DNA of 64,000 bases, from contig NZ_JACJQL010000034.1 of NCBI RefSeq assembly GCF_014696625.1, positions 1-64,000 of the forward strand, read 5' to 3'. The DNA comes from Nostoc parmelioides FACHB-3921. Its GTDB lineage: Bacteria > Cyanobacteriota > Cyanobacteriia > Cyanobacteriales > Nostocaceae. The notes beneath the pieces were generated by a model. The model was not told the DNA's origin, searched no databases, and was given only the letters and a program-made list of their open reading frames with translations. Positions 8,933-18,388 of this stretch are shown here, one piece after another; the stretch's first letter is position 1, and every line of letters starts with the position of its first letter. The position numbers and the translations under genes are program-made.

Positions 8933-9217
8933 ATGACTATCTACGTTGGAAATCTCTCATACCGCGCCACCGAAGCAGACTTAAAAGCCGTATTTGCAGA
9001 CTACGGCGAGGTCAAAAGAGTTGTATTACCTACAGACCGTGAAACCGGTCGGATGCGTGGTTTTGCCTTTGTTGAAATGAATGAAGATGCTCAAGAAGAT
9101 GCAGCCATCACCGAATTAGATGGCGCAGAATGGATGGGTCGTCAATTGAGAGTCAATAAAGCTAAACCGCGAGAAGATGACCGACGAGGTAGTTGGGGTA
9201 AAAAACAAGATTATTAA
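8933..9217 (+). CDS. RNA-binding protein with one RRM domain (cyanobacterial Rbp family)
   Basis: 94 residues, almost entirely one RNA recognition motif. RNP2 is IYVGNLSY near the N-terminus and RNP1 is RGFAFVEM at about residues 42-49. A short charged tail (KPREDDRRGSWGKKQDY) follows. Cyanobacterial Rbp proteins bind single-stranded RNA, and many are induced by cold, mainly those with a glycine-rich tail; this one has only a short, arginine-rich, glycine-poor tail, so cold induction is uncertain. The gene stands alone with a strong hairpin terminator about 210 bp downstream. Confidence 0.9.
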   Translation: MTIYVGNLSYRATEADLKAVFADYGEVKRVVLPTDRETGRMRGFAFVEMNEDAQEDAAITELDGAEWMGRQLRVNKAKPREDDRRGSWGKKQDY

Positions 9218-9430
9218 TCAATAATAGCCCCCAATAACAGAATTTATGCTATTTGTCAAGACACATAAGGCTGATCAACTATGAGGTTTTTAAATTACAT
9301 ACTCACTTGTATGGTTTGTTGACAGTTAACTGTCAACTATTAACAGCCAATACTAAAAGATGTGCAAGCTAAAGCAAGGTCAGCTTATTCGCTAGAAATA
9401 TCTCGCACAATGCAATAAAAATTCAATAAT

Positions 9431-9484
9431 AAATCCGACTAGTGGCGATTTCCCCAAAAATTATTCTACTAGCCGGATTTTCTT
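9431..9484 (+). terminator. Hairpin terminator downstream of the RRM gene
   Basis: The arms AAATCCGACTAGT (9431-9443) and ACTAGCCGGATTT (9468-9480) pair at 12 of 13 positions across a 24-base loop and are followed by TTCTTT. No gene lies between the RRM stop and this hairpin, so it most likely ends that transcript. Confidence 0.6.
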
Positions 9485-9835
9485 TACCTTAAAGGCTCCG
9501 TATCTAATGCAGAAGGGTTATAAGAATGAACCTTTCAATTAAAAGTGATTGATGCCCACCCTACAAAAGTCGTCATCATATTGGTGCAAGATGTTAATAG
9601 TCGTACTTAAGATGCCAATCGCGTAGATAACACAAAATACTAAGTACACTTACTCAGCCCTATGCTTCTATCTGCCGCAACTCTCCCCAATATGGCAAGC
9701 TTAAACTCTCGATTTCTTTAGTTTATCTAAAATCACATCTAGGTTATCAAATTACCTTTCTAAGATAGAGGCAGCAACTATGTGTTGCCATGCAAACTTG
9801 ATCCAACTAACAGCAGTCGCTAGGAAGTACATAAC
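9485..9835 (+). other. Spacer and probable promoter region of fbp
   Basis: No open gene. The region separates the RRM terminator from the fbp start and should hold the fbp operon promoter. I looked for an NtcA box (GTA, 8 bases, TAC) and did not find a convincing one. Confidence 0.35.
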
Positions 9836-10885
9836 ATGGCTAAAGCCTCAGAATCCTTAGATTTGTCTGTCAATGAGTCTACAGACAAAGCTCTAGACCG
9901 CGATTGTACAACCTTATCCCGTCACGTCCTCCAACAACTCCAAAGTTTTTCCGCAGATGCACAAGATTTAAGTGCGCTGATGAATCGGATTGCCTTAGCA
10001 GGTAAATTAGTAGCCCGTCGCCTTAGCCGCGCTGGTCTAATGGAAGGGGTTCTCGGATTTACTGGGGAGGTGAACGTACAAGGGGAATCCGTCAAAAAGA
10101 TGGATGTCTATGCCAATGATGTTTTTATCTCCGTTTTTAAGCAAAGCGGCTTGGTTTGTCGTCTGGCATCTGAGGAAATGGATGAACCATATTACATTCC
10201 CGAAAATTGCCCCATAGGTCGTTACACCTTACTGTATGACCCAATAGACGGTTCTTCAAACACAGATACAAATCTCAGTTTGGGTTCCATTTTCTCTATC
10301 CGTCAACAGGAAGGTGATGATAGTGATGGCCAGGCTAAAGACCTCCTCACCAATGGACGCAAGCAAATTGCGGCAGGTTACATTTTATATGGGCCTAGCA
10401 CAATGTTAGTTTATACAATGGGCAGGGGCGTTCACTCATTTACCCTTGATCCCAGCTTAGGAGAGTTCATCCTCAGCGAAGAAAATATCCGCATTCCCGA
10501 CCACGGCGCAGTTTACAGCGTCAATGAAGGTAACTTCTGGCAATGGGAAGAATCAATGCGGGAATATATCCGCTATGTTCACCGTACAGAAGGCTACACA
10601 GCTCGTTACAGTGGCGCAATGGTGAGCGATATCCACAGAATTTTGGTACAAGGCGGTGTGTTTCTCTACCCAGGGACAATTCAAAACCCTGAAGGTAAAT
10701 TACGGTTGTTGTATGAATCTGCTCCCCTAGCCTTTTTAATTCAACAAGCTGGCGGTCGGGCAACTACGGGATTAGTAGATATCTTAGATGTTGTACCGAA
10801 AAAACTACACCAACGTACACCTCTGATTATTGGCAGTAAAGAAGACGTAGCCAAGGTTGAATCGTTTATTCAGAATGGTCATTAA
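9836..10885 (+). CDS. fbp: Class I fructose-1,6-bisphosphatase
   Basis: Hydrolyses fructose 1,6-bisphosphate to fructose 6-phosphate in gluconeogenesis and the Calvin cycle. 349 residues, normal for the class I enzyme. The metal-binding motif DPIDGSSNTDTNLSLGSIFS is intact at about 140-160, preceded by CRLASEEMDEPYY, whose acidic pair also binds metal, and the substrate-binding region includes TARYSGAMVSDIHRIL near residue 260. It heads the same-strand set fbp-tal-zwf-opcA; in Nostoc this order is known and the genes can be cotranscribed. The product of the fbp reaction can feed glucose 6-phosphate back into the oxidative pentose-phosphate cycle. Confidence 0.96.
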   Translation: MAKASESLDLSVNESTDKALDRDCTTLSRHVLQQLQSFSADAQDLSALMNRIALAGKLVARRLSRAGLMEGVLGFTGEVNVQGESVKKMDVYANDVFISVFKQSGLVCRLASEEMDEPYYIPENCPIGRYTLLYDPIDGSSNTDTNLSLGSIFSIRQQEGDDSDGQAKDLLTNGRKQIAAGYILYGPSTMLVYTMGRGVHSFTLDPSLGEFILSEENIRIPDHGAVYSVNEGNFWQWEESMREYIRYVHRTEGYTARYSGAMVSDIHRILVQGGVFLYPGTIQNPEGKLRLLYESAPLAFLIQQAGGRATTGLVDILDVVPKKLHQRTPLIIGSKEDVAKVESFIQNGH

Positions 10886-11091
10886 GAGCCAGGGAGTAGG
10901 GAGCAGAGGAATAAATTTTTGCTCATCACTCAGCACTCAGCACTTTCTCAGCTAAATGTGAGAGATTATCTCAGCTGGCCGATGTAATAAGTGATAGACA
11001 AAGCAAAAATGCAAAAGTAACCATCAATACTTTGGTGTGTTTTGTCGAAGTCACTTAAAACATCTTTTACGGGGTGAAACAAACTGTAGCT

Positions 11092-12237
11092 ATGGCCACC
11101 AATCATTTATTGGAGATTAAAAATTACGGTCAAAGTATCTGGATGGATAACTTGAGCCGTGACATTATTCAATCGGGTGAACTCAAAAATCTCATTGAAA
11201 ATCAAGGGATTTGTGGGATTACCTCTAATCCAGCGATTTTTGAAAAGGCGATCGCCAATAATGTCATTTATGATGCTGATATCGAAGCTGGTGTACGTGC
11301 GGGATTACCCACATACAAAATTTATGAATCCCTAATTTTTGCAGATATCCGTGATGCCTGTGATATCTTGCGCCCTGTATATGAAGCCTCGAATAAATTA
11401 GATGGTTATGTGAGTATCGAAGTCCCACCAACCATCGCCCATGATACACAAGCGACAATTAACGAAGCCCGCCGTTATTATCAAGAAATTGGGCGGGAAA
11501 ATGTGATGATTAAAATCCCCGGTACTGAAGCCGGGTTACCAGCCGTAGAACAGGTAATAGCTGAGGGCATTAACGTTAACGTTACCCTGCTATTCTCTGT
11601 TGAAAGCTACATCAACACAATTTGGGCATATATTCGGGGTTTAGAAAAACGCCTAGCTGAGGGTAAGGACATCAGCCAAATTGCTTCTGTTGCTAGCTTC
11701 TTCCTCAGTCGCATTGATAGCAACATTGACGGGAAAATTGATGCCAAACTAGCCCGTGGCGTTGATGATATTAGTTTAGAAGCAAAACTGGTGGCTGTAA
11801 AAGGTAAAGTAGCGATCGCTAATGCCAAGATTGCTTATCAAGAATACAAAAAAATTATTGAGAGCGATAGATGGCAAGCTCTAGCAGCCAAAGGGGCAAA
11901 AGTGCAAAGATTATTATGGGCTAGCACCAGCACCAAAGACCCCAACTACAGCGATGTCATGTATGTCGATGAGTTAATTGGCCCCGATACCGTCAACACC
12001 TTACCACCAGCAACAATTACCGCTTGTGCCGACCATTGCGAAGTCGCTAACCGTGTAGAAACAGGAGTTGCAGAAGCTTACCAATTGATTGAAAGCCTCA
12101 AAGACCCAGACATTAACATCGATATCAATGCCGTGATGGACGAATTGTTAATCGAAGGTATTAACAAATTTGTCCAGCCCTTCCAGTCCCTTATGAACTC
12201 TTTAGAGGGCAAAGTCAAGCTATTGTCACCAGTATAG
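11092..12237 (+). CDS. tal: Transaldolase
   Basis: Transfers a dihydroxyacetone unit between sugar phosphates in the non-oxidative pentose-phosphate branch. The sequence matches long cyanobacterial transaldolases of the TalA/B-like group: IWMDNLSRDIIQSGELKNLI, GICGITSNPAIFEKAI, VSIEVPPTIAHDT and the Schiff-base lysine region VMIKIPGTEAGLPAVE. I take the ATG at 11092, where family similarity begins; a GTG six codons upstream (11074) is in frame and cannot be excluded. It lies between fbp and zwf on the same strand with spacers of 206 and 142 bp. Confidence 0.94.
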   Translation: MATNHLLEIKNYGQSIWMDNLSRDIIQSGELKNLIENQGICGITSNPAIFEKAIANNVIYDADIEAGVRAGLPTYKIYESLIFADIRDACDILRPVYEASNKLDGYVSIEVPPTIAHDTQATINEARRYYQEIGRENVMIKIPGTEAGLPAVEQVIAEGINVNVTLLFSVESYINTIWAYIRGLEKRLAEGKDISQIASVASFFLSRIDSNIDGKIDAKLARGVDDISLEAKLVAVKGKVAIANAKIAYQEYKKIIESDRWQALAAKGAKVQRLLWASTSTKDPNYSDVMYVDELIGPDTVNTLPPATITACADHCEVANRVETGVAEAYQLIESLKDPDINIDINAVMDELLIEGINKFVQPFQSLMNSLEGKVKLLSPV

Positions 12238-12379
12238 GGACTGGGGATTAGGAAGAGGCAGGGGGGCAGGGAGTAGGGAGCAGGGGAGAAAACATTTACC
12301 TGATCCCAATCCCCCATCCCCAGTACCAAATCCCCAGTACCCAATTCCCCAAACCTCCATCTAAAATCCCAAAACTGTT

Positions 12380-13909
12380 ATGGTTAGTCTCCTAGAAAAT
12401 CCCTTGCGCGTTGGTCTGCAACAACAAGGGATGCCTGAACCCCAAATTATAGTCATCTTTGGCGCTTCTGGTGATCTTACCTGGCGCAAACTCGTTCCCG
12501 CACTTTACAAATTGCGCCGGGAACGACGCATTCCCCCAGAAACTACCATTGTTGGTGTAGCCCGTCGGGAATGGAGCCACGAATACTTCCGCGAACAAAT
12601 GCAAAAGGGCATGGAAGAGGCTCATAGCAGTGTCGAACTTGGAGAACTATGGCAAGATTTTTCTCAAGGTCTGTTCTACTGCCCTGGGGATATAGATAAC
12701 CCGGAAAGTTATCAAAAACTCAAGAATTTGTTAAGCGAATTAGACGAGAAACGAGGTACACGGGGAAACCGGATGTTTTACCTCTCCGTCGCCCCTAACT
12801 TCTTCCCTGAAGCTATCAGACAATTAGGGGGAGCAGGAATGTTAGACGACCCATACAAACATCGTCTAGTAATTGAAAAACCATTTGGTCGAGATTTGGC
12901 ATCAGCTCAAAGCCTCAATGCAGTAGTACAAAAATATTGCAAAGAAAACCAAGTCTATCGCATTGACCACTACTTGGGTAAAGAAACAGTTCAAAACTTG
13001 CTGGTATTTCGCTTCGCTAATGCCATTTTTGAACCCTTGTGGAATCGTCACTTTGTTGACCACGTACAAATTACCGTCGCAGAAACCGTAGGCGTGGAAG
13101 ACCGGGCTGGTTATTACGAAAAAGCCGGCGCACTGCGGGATATGTTGCAGAACCACCTCATGCAGCTTTATTGCCTCACAGCAATGGAAGCACCAAACTC
13201 AATGGATGCTGATAGTATCCGTACAGAAAAAGTAAAAGTACTACAAGCTACACGCCTAGCTGATGTACACAACCTGTCACGTTCAGCCATACGCGGACAA
13301 TACAGCGCTGGCTGGATGAAAGGTCAACAAGTTCCTGGGTATCGGACAGAACCAGGAGTTGACCCCAATTCCTCTACACCTACCTACGTAGGCATGAAGT
13401 TTTTAGTTGACAACTGGCGTTGGCAAGGTGTTCCTTTCTACCTGCGTACTGGCAAACGGATGCCGAAAAAAGTCAGTGAGATTTCTATCCACTTCCGCGA
13501 TGTACCTTCGCGGATGTTTCAATCCGCCGCGCAACAGAGAAACGCCAACATTTTGGCCATGCGGATTCAGCCCAATGAAGGTATTTCCTTGCGTTTTGAT
13601 GTGAAAATGCCAGGAGCCGAATTCCGCACCCGTTCCGTAGATATGGATTTCAGCTATGGTTCCTTTGGGATTGAAGCTACTTCCGACGCTTACGATCGCC
13701 TATTCTTAGATTGTATGATGGGCGACCAAACATTATTCACCAGAGCCGACGAAGTAGAAGCAGCTTGGCAGGTAGTCACCCCTGCCCTTTCTGTTTGGGA
13801 TGCGCCCGCCGACCCCGCCACCATTCCCCAGTACGAAGCCGGAACCTGGGAACCAGCAGAAGCAGAATTTCTCATTAACCAAGATGGTCGTCGCTGGCGC
13901 AGACTTTAA
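12380..13909 (+). CDS. zwf: Glucose-6-phosphate 1-dehydrogenase
   Basis: Oxidises glucose 6-phosphate and reduces NADP+, the entry step of the oxidative pentose-phosphate pathway. 509 residues. The nucleotide-binding GASGDLTWRKL is near the N-terminus and the active-site motif RIDHYLGKETVQN at about 194-206. In Nostoc and Anabaena this enzyme feeds electrons to nitrogenase in heterocysts and supports dark growth, is activated by OpcA and is controlled by thioredoxin. Those points are family knowledge. The opcA gene follows after about 90 bp on the same strand. Confidence 0.97.
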   Translation: MVSLLENPLRVGLQQQGMPEPQIIVIFGASGDLTWRKLVPALYKLRRERRIPPETTIVGVARREWSHEYFREQMQKGMEEAHSSVELGELWQDFSQGLFYCPGDIDNPESYQKLKNLLSELDEKRGTRGNRMFYLSVAPNFFPEAIRQLGGAGMLDDPYKHRLVIEKPFGRDLASAQSLNAVVQKYCKENQVYRIDHYLGKETVQNLLVFRFANAIFEPLWNRHFVDHVQITVAETVGVEDRAGYYEKAGALRDMLQNHLMQLYCLTAMEAPNSMDADSIRTEKVKVLQATRLADVHNLSRSAIRGQYSAGWMKGQQVPGYRTEPGVDPNSSTPTYVGMKFLVDNWRWQGVPFYLRTGKRMPKKVSEISIHFRDVPSRMFQSAAQQRNANILAMRIQPNEGISLRFDVKMPGAEFRTRSVDMDFSYGSFGIEATSDAYDRLFLDCMMGDQTLFTRADEVEAAWQVVTPALSVWDAPADPATIPQYEAGTWEPAEAEFLINQDGRRWRRL

Positions 13910-13999
13910 TTAGGATGACAACTGTTGACTGATGACAGTTCACGGTTGACAGTTAACTGTCAACTGACAACTAACAACTGACAACTAACCAAATTGACT

Positions 14000-15376
14000 A
14001 TGACTTCCCAAGCTCCCACCATTTTCTCACTCCAAGCCCCGAAGGATATTTCGCTGAACGAAATCGAAGCGGAACTTAATCAAATTTGGCAAAGCTACGG
14101 CATCACCGGCGAAGATGGCGCATTACCTGCGGCTACTCGTGCTACTACATTTACTCTAGTAGTATATGAACCAGAAGAAACCCAATATCTGTTGGCTTCT
14201 TTAGGATTCTACAACGGCCCAATTGATGGCATCTTAGGCCCACAGACAGAAACAGCTCTACGACAAGTACAAATCAAGTACGCACTTCCAGAAACCGGCA
14301 CAGCTACACCCGAAACCATAGCTAAACTGCGGGAAGAATTTGTCAAACGCCAAGGCAATTCTGCTAATGGTGAGAGTAATGGCAGTACCTCCTATAGTTA
14401 CAGCAGCACCAGCCCCAGAATTGCTGATGAAATCGCCCTCCGTAATCCTTGCCGGATTATTGCCCTGTTTCCCATTGTGGGCGAAGATGAAGGGGTCAAG
14501 GCTCAAGTTTCTGCCTACTGCCCGATTCAAAAACAATCCTCCAGTACACTCATCTGCTGTGAATACATTACTCTCAGTGGTACACCTGCTGCCTTGGAAA
14601 GAATTGGCGGGATGATTCCAGCGTTGTTGATTGGTGGCTTGCCAAAATTCCTCTGGTGGAAGGCTACACCAGACCCCAACAACATCTTATTTAAACGCTT
14701 GGCAGCAGTTTGCAACAACGTGATTGTTGATTCTTGCAACTTCAACGAGCCAGAAAGCGATTTACTCAGTCTGCAAAAGTTGGTAGAGACAGGTGTACCT
14801 CTAGCTGATTTAAACTGGCGTAGGCTGGCTGCATGGCAAGAGTTGACAGCCGAAGCTTACGATTCTCCCAGCCGTCGCGCTGCCTTGGGAGACATTGACC
14901 GGGTGACAATTGATTACGAAAAAGGCAACCCAGCCCAAGCATTATTATTTTTGGGTTGGTTAGCCAGTCGCTTGCAATGGCAACCCATTTCCTATCAAAA
15001 GGATAGCGGAGACTATGACATCACGCGCATTCATTTTATCAACCAAGACCAAAAGCGAGTAGAAGCTGAATTGGCAGGGGTTCCAGTTGCGGATGTGGGT
15101 GATATTGTGGGTGATTTAATTGCCTTGCGCCTCAGTTCAACCAATCCCCAAGCGAATTGTGGTACAGTCATCTGCTCAGAAACCGGCGGTTGTATGCGGA
15201 TGGAAACCCACGGTGGCGCTCAAGCAGCAGGTCTTTTTCAACAAGTGAGTTCCTTATCGGAACAAAAAGCAGAAGCTTTACTCAGTCAACAGGTACAACG
15301 CTGGGGACGTGAGTCACTGTTTGAAGAAAGTTTGGCCTTAATCGGGCAAGTATTTCAGTTAGGAATTAAGAATTAA
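14000..15376 (+). CDS. opcA: Glucose-6-phosphate dehydrogenase assembly/activator protein OpcA
   Basis: Allosteric activator that keeps cyanobacterial G6PDH in an active oligomer. The ATG at 14000 is preferred to a TTG two codons upstream. Residues about 60-112 resemble a peptidoglycan-binding type 1 repeat (YLLASLGFYNGPIDGILG, then QTETALRQVQIKYALPETG). The conserved OpcA region follows from NPCRIIALFPIVGED to the end, with several cysteines (NPCRI, AYCPI, LICCEY) that could be redox-active. It is last in the fbp-tal-zwf-opcA set, and a strong terminator lies 60 bp downstream. Confidence 0.94.
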   Translation: MTSQAPTIFSLQAPKDISLNEIEAELNQIWQSYGITGEDGALPAATRATTFTLVVYEPEETQYLLASLGFYNGPIDGILGPQTETALRQVQIKYALPETGTATPETIAKLREEFVKRQGNSANGESNGSTSYSYSSTSPRIADEIALRNPCRIIALFPIVGEDEGVKAQVSAYCPIQKQSSSTLICCEYITLSGTPAALERIGGMIPALLIGGLPKFLWWKATPDPNNILFKRLAAVCNNVIVDSCNFNEPESDLLSLQKLVETGVPLADLNWRRLAAWQELTAEAYDSPSRRAALGDIDRVTIDYEKGNPAQALLFLGWLASRLQWQPISYQKDSGDYDITRIHFINQDQKRVEAELAGVPVADVGDIVGDLIALRLSSTNPQANCGTVICSETGGCMRMETHGGAQAAGLFQQVSSLSEQKAEALLSQQVQRWGRESLFEESLALIGQVFQLGIKN

Positions 15377-15435
15377 GCCTAACGAAAAACAAGCAAGATT
15401 TACCCAAATTTCAACTAAAATTGCACCGATTAAGT

Positions 15436-15469
15436 AAACCCCGGTATTCAGAATAAACCGGGGTTTTAA
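15436..15469 (+). terminator. Intrinsic terminator after opcA
   Basis: AAACCCCGGT (15436-15445) and ACCGGGGTTT (15457-15466) form a perfect 10-bp stem with an 11-base loop, and the second arm runs into TTTT. It sits between opcA and the convergent DUF3086 gene and can serve both directions. Confidence 0.85.
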
Positions 15470-15528
15470 GTTAACAACAAAGGCAGGAGGCAAGAGAACT
15501 GACCAATTACCAATTACCAATTACTAAT

Positions 15529-16785
15529 TTAAAAATCATCGTCAGTATTTCTCATGAGTTTGGGGTCGGGAGCAAAAGCTAACCATAGAGGAAATTGTAG
15601 TAATGCCAGACTAATTTGCTCCTCAGAATCATCAATGAGAATCAAAGGTAACTGATTTGCTTTCACGAAACGGTCTGCTTTCTGCGCTAAAGCATCTGGG
15701 GCTTCAAACAATACAACACCTCTATCTGGGCCAAAATCTGGGCGACCGATACCGAGACAGTCTTGTAAACCGCGCCGCCATTCTCCTAGACGTTCTGGCG
15801 TATTAGCTAAAACTAGAGTACGGACGCGATCGCCATATAATTTATGTAATATCGAAATTGCTGCTGAAGCAATCAAAATATTCTGCAAGCGGCTACCCAT
15901 TGTCCGCAAAGCACCTCGTCCCCCTTGGTTGAAAAACCAATTGGCGACTCGTTCGGCGTGGACTGGCTCAAAGGTGCGTCGCAGTTGCCAAGCTGGGCCG
16001 TAATAATCAGGTTTGTTACGATACTGGTCAATTAGGCGGCGAATTTGCTTGGTCGTGTCTTGAAACTGCTGTTGAGCAAACTGTGGTGTACCTGCTTGAG
16101 GTTCGGCGGGTTTAGTTTCTTTGACTGGTGCTTTTTCTCTTTCAACGACTGCTGGGACTAATTGCAATTGTTCGGCTGAAGCTGCCAAATCTTGTAAACT
16201 ACCTGCCAAATAATCTTTAAAACCTTGTACCCGAATTGCCAAGTCTTGAGATGCACCTGCAAAAGTAGTTCGCATCTCATTACGAATGCGCTCTTGGCGG
16301 CGTTCTAGCTGTTCTACAGAAATTTGCAGTGCTTGTTTGCGCTGTTCTAGTTGTGCTAGCGACTCTTGCACAATTCTTCCCAATGCGGTTTGAGTTTCGC
16401 TGAGTTGTCCTTGCAGAGTTTTGTAAGCAGCTTGTAGATTAGCTATTTCTTCTGTGAGTGCAGCTTCAGTACGTTGCAGTTCTGCGATGCGTTGTTCTGC
16501 TTCTGTGTATAAGGGATTATTTGGTAATTCTGAACCCGATAATGTAGTTTCTGTTTCTAACTGCTGAACCAAATCATGGGTTGATTCCGCCGTTACATTG
16601 TCTGTAGAATTTGCCAATTCTTCATGAGAAGCTGATAACGGCTCGACCAAAGGAGTTTGCCCTTCGATATCCAGAACTGACTCCTCAGATGAGTTCTCAG
16701 GATTTTCCAGCTTAGGGTTTTCTTGTTGTATTTGCTCCAACCACTCATCAATCGGTTCTGGAGTTTGAGATTCGTCAGGGTTCAT
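15529..16785 (-). CDS. DUF3086 domain protein with long coiled coil
   Basis: 418 residues, conserved across cyanobacteria, function unknown. The first 100 residues are acidic and low in complexity. A coiled coil follows (about 105-190: repeated Glu/Gln/Leu heptads such as ELQRTEAALTEEIANLQAAY and a second block LEQRKQALQISVEQLERRQE). The C-terminal DUF3086 region begins near 250 (IDQYRNKPDYYGPAWQLRR) and contains ANWFFNQGGRGALRTMGSRL and a predicted alpha/beta end (LPLILIDDSEE). It is third in a minus-strand row after an MlaE-type permease and a DUF3119 gene; the same neighbours occur in other cyanobacteria, which hints at a shared envelope or lipid role. Confidence 0.85.
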   Translation of the reverse strand: MNPDESQTPEPIDEWLEQIQQENPKLENPENSSEESVLDIEGQTPLVEPLSASHEELANSTDNVTAESTHDLVQQLETETTLSGSELPNNPLYTEAEQRIAELQRTEAALTEEIANLQAAYKTLQGQLSETQTALGRIVQESLAQLEQRKQALQISVEQLERRQERIRNEMRTTFAGASQDLAIRVQGFKDYLAGSLQDLAASAEQLQLVPAVVEREKAPVKETKPAEPQAGTPQFAQQQFQDTTKQIRRLIDQYRNKPDYYGPAWQLRRTFEPVHAERVANWFFNQGGRGALRTMGSRLQNILIASAAISILHKLYGDRVRTLVLANTPERLGEWRRGLQDCLGIGRPDFGPDRGVVLFEAPDALAQKADRFVKANQLPLILIDDSEEQISLALLQFPLWLAFAPDPKLMRNTDDDF

Positions 16786-16972
16786 AAACTACAGTGCAAT
16801 TCCTAAGATGCAAATAATATAGCTTTCAAAAATATACTGTTGAGTTGCCCGAAAATTTCTAAGTTCTCAGTTTAACTTGAAATTGGGACGGTTGACGGTT
16901 GACAGTTGACAGTTGACTGTACGAGTAAAAATTCTTACTTGCGCCCCTTGTCTACCCCCATTCCTCATCTCT

Positions 16973-17359
16973 CTAAATACGGGGAAAACGCTCTTCTAAG
17001 CAAGCTTTGAGGGTTTTAGGGTCAAATAAAATCGGTAAAAAGTGAATGCTGTTAATTTCTTTAAAGTAAAACAATATAGGAACTCTATCCCAAAAAATGC
17101 GCCAGTTTTGCCATTCTCGGAAGGGAAAGCGGCGAATTAGTTTCTCTCCTCTGTAGAGGTCAAAGTCAGTGGCGGTGAACTGCACACGCAAGCTGACTGT
17201 TTGGAATAAAAGAAATAAACCCAAAAAGGCAAACACAATTCCCACCCAAGGTTGTACAAACAGTAGGGGAATAGCTGTTATCACCAACACTATGGGGATA
17301 TTGTAACTAGGTTTAAGTTCTACAGTTGCTGTGGAGTTAGGCGCAGTTGAACTGGTCAC
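16973..17359 (-). CDS. DUF3119 family membrane protein
   Basis: 128 residues. Two closely spaced hydrophobic segments (about 20-60: IPIVLVITAIPLLFVQPWVG and VFAFLGLFLLFQTVSL) form a hairpin in the membrane. The rest is a soluble domain with FDLYRGEKLIRRFPFREW and a conserved-looking end, FLPILFDPKTLKACLEERFP, similar to PH-like (bPH) membrane-proximal domains. DUF3119 is a cyanobacterial/plastid family of unknown function. It lies between the DUF3086 and MlaE-type genes on the same strand. Confidence 0.8.
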   Translation of the reverse strand: MTSSTAPNSTATVELKPSYNIPIVLVITAIPLLFVQPWVGIVFAFLGLFLLFQTVSLRVQFTATDFDLYRGEKLIRRFPFREWQNWRIFWDRVPILFYFKEINSIHFLPILFDPKTLKACLEERFPRI

Positions 17360-17508
17360 AGTTTCTCATCCTGGTTTAGTAAACACTTTTCTTATTTTAG
17401 GAGTTTAGTCAATAGTCAGTGGTCAGTTGTCAGTTGTCATGAGAAGAGACGTTGTGTTCAATGTCTGTACATTAATTTTTAATTTTTCCGACTATCCACT
17501 CCCTATCC

Positions 17509-18300
17509 TTATATCCCTGGCTGGAATGCACCACCAGTTCCTTGAAACATTACCCAGGATAAGAAAAAGTTACTAACGAAGATAATTAATAAGGCCGTAA
17601 CAACAGCCGTTGTAGTTGATTGTCCTACTCCTTTAGCTCCACCTGTAGTTGTCAAACCCCAACTACAGCCAATAACGGCAATTAACACACCAAAGCAGCA
17701 CGCCTTAATCATGGCGCTACAAATATCCCAGATTTCTAGTAAGTTACGGGCGGAATCTAAAAATACTGTGTCGGAGATTCCATACATATTTGTGGCGATG
17801 ATTAATCCCCCTAACATTCCTGTGACTAAGGATAGGAGGGTTAAAATTGGCAGCATGAGGAAGCAAGCCAGCAGACGGGGTATAACTAAATAGTCAATTG
17901 GGTCAGTTTTTAACATCAACATGGCATCGATTTGTTCTGTTACCCGCATTGTGCCGATTTCTGCGGCAAAAGCAGAACCAACACGTCCTGCTAATATCAC
18001 GGCTGTGAGTACTGGTGATAATTCCCGTGTCAATGCTACTGCTAACACTCCACCGACAAGATTACCTGCGCCAAAATTAATAAACTCCCGTGCTACCTGA
18101 ATGGTAAACACTGCGCCGACAAAAACTGCTGTTAATAGGGCAATAAACAAAGAATCTGGCCCTACGGCTGCCATTTGTTCTCTGGTGTTGCGCCAGTGAA
18201 TTTTCCCCCTCAAGAGGTGAACTATCGCTTGTCCACCCAGAAATATTGCCGCCAGCAATCGCTGACTCCATGTTCCTATGCTGGATTTGGATGTGGTCAT
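17509..18300 (-). CDS. MlaE-family lipid ABC transporter permease
   Basis: 263 residues, the normal length for the MlaE/TGD1 permease family that moves lipids between membranes. The family signature EIGTMRVTEQIDAMLMLKTD is present at about 115-135, followed by IDYLVIPRLLACFLMLPIL. Five to six hydrophobic segments are visible. The ATPase (MlaF) and substrate-binding MCE protein (MlaD) are not in this neighbourhood; they are usually unlinked in cyanobacteria. DUF3119 and DUF3086 genes lie downstream on the same strand, about 150 and 190 bp apart. Confidence 0.92.
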   Translation of the reverse strand: MTTSKSSIGTWSQRLLAAIFLGGQAIVHLLRGKIHWRNTREQMAAVGPDSLFIALLTAVFVGAVFTIQVAREFINFGAGNLVGGVLAVALTRELSPVLTAVILAGRVGSAFAAEIGTMRVTEQIDAMLMLKTDPIDYLVIPRLLACFLMLPILTLLSLVTGMLGGLIIATNMYGISDTVFLDSARNLLEIWDICSAMIKACCFGVLIAVIGCSWGLTTTGGAKGVGQSTTTAVVTALLIIFVSNFFLSWVMFQGTGGAFQPGI

Positions 18301-18360
18301 TAGTTATTAGTCATTTCCATCATTGGAGACGTTACACTGCAACATCTGTACATAGTCCAT

Positions 18361-18388
18361 AGTCAACAGTCAACAGTCAACAGTCAAC
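18361..18388. repeat. Heptamer tandem repeat (STRR), AGTCAAC x4
   Basis: Four exact head-to-tail copies of AGTCAAC upstream of the MlaE gene. Heptameric repeats of this kind are a known feature of heterocystous cyanobacteria. The remaining spacer (18389-18708) has no gene that I can see. Confidence 0.85.

Noticed and set aside
9485..9835. NtcA site before fbp
   Set aside because: GTA and TAC words occur, but none with the 8-base spacing of the consensus.
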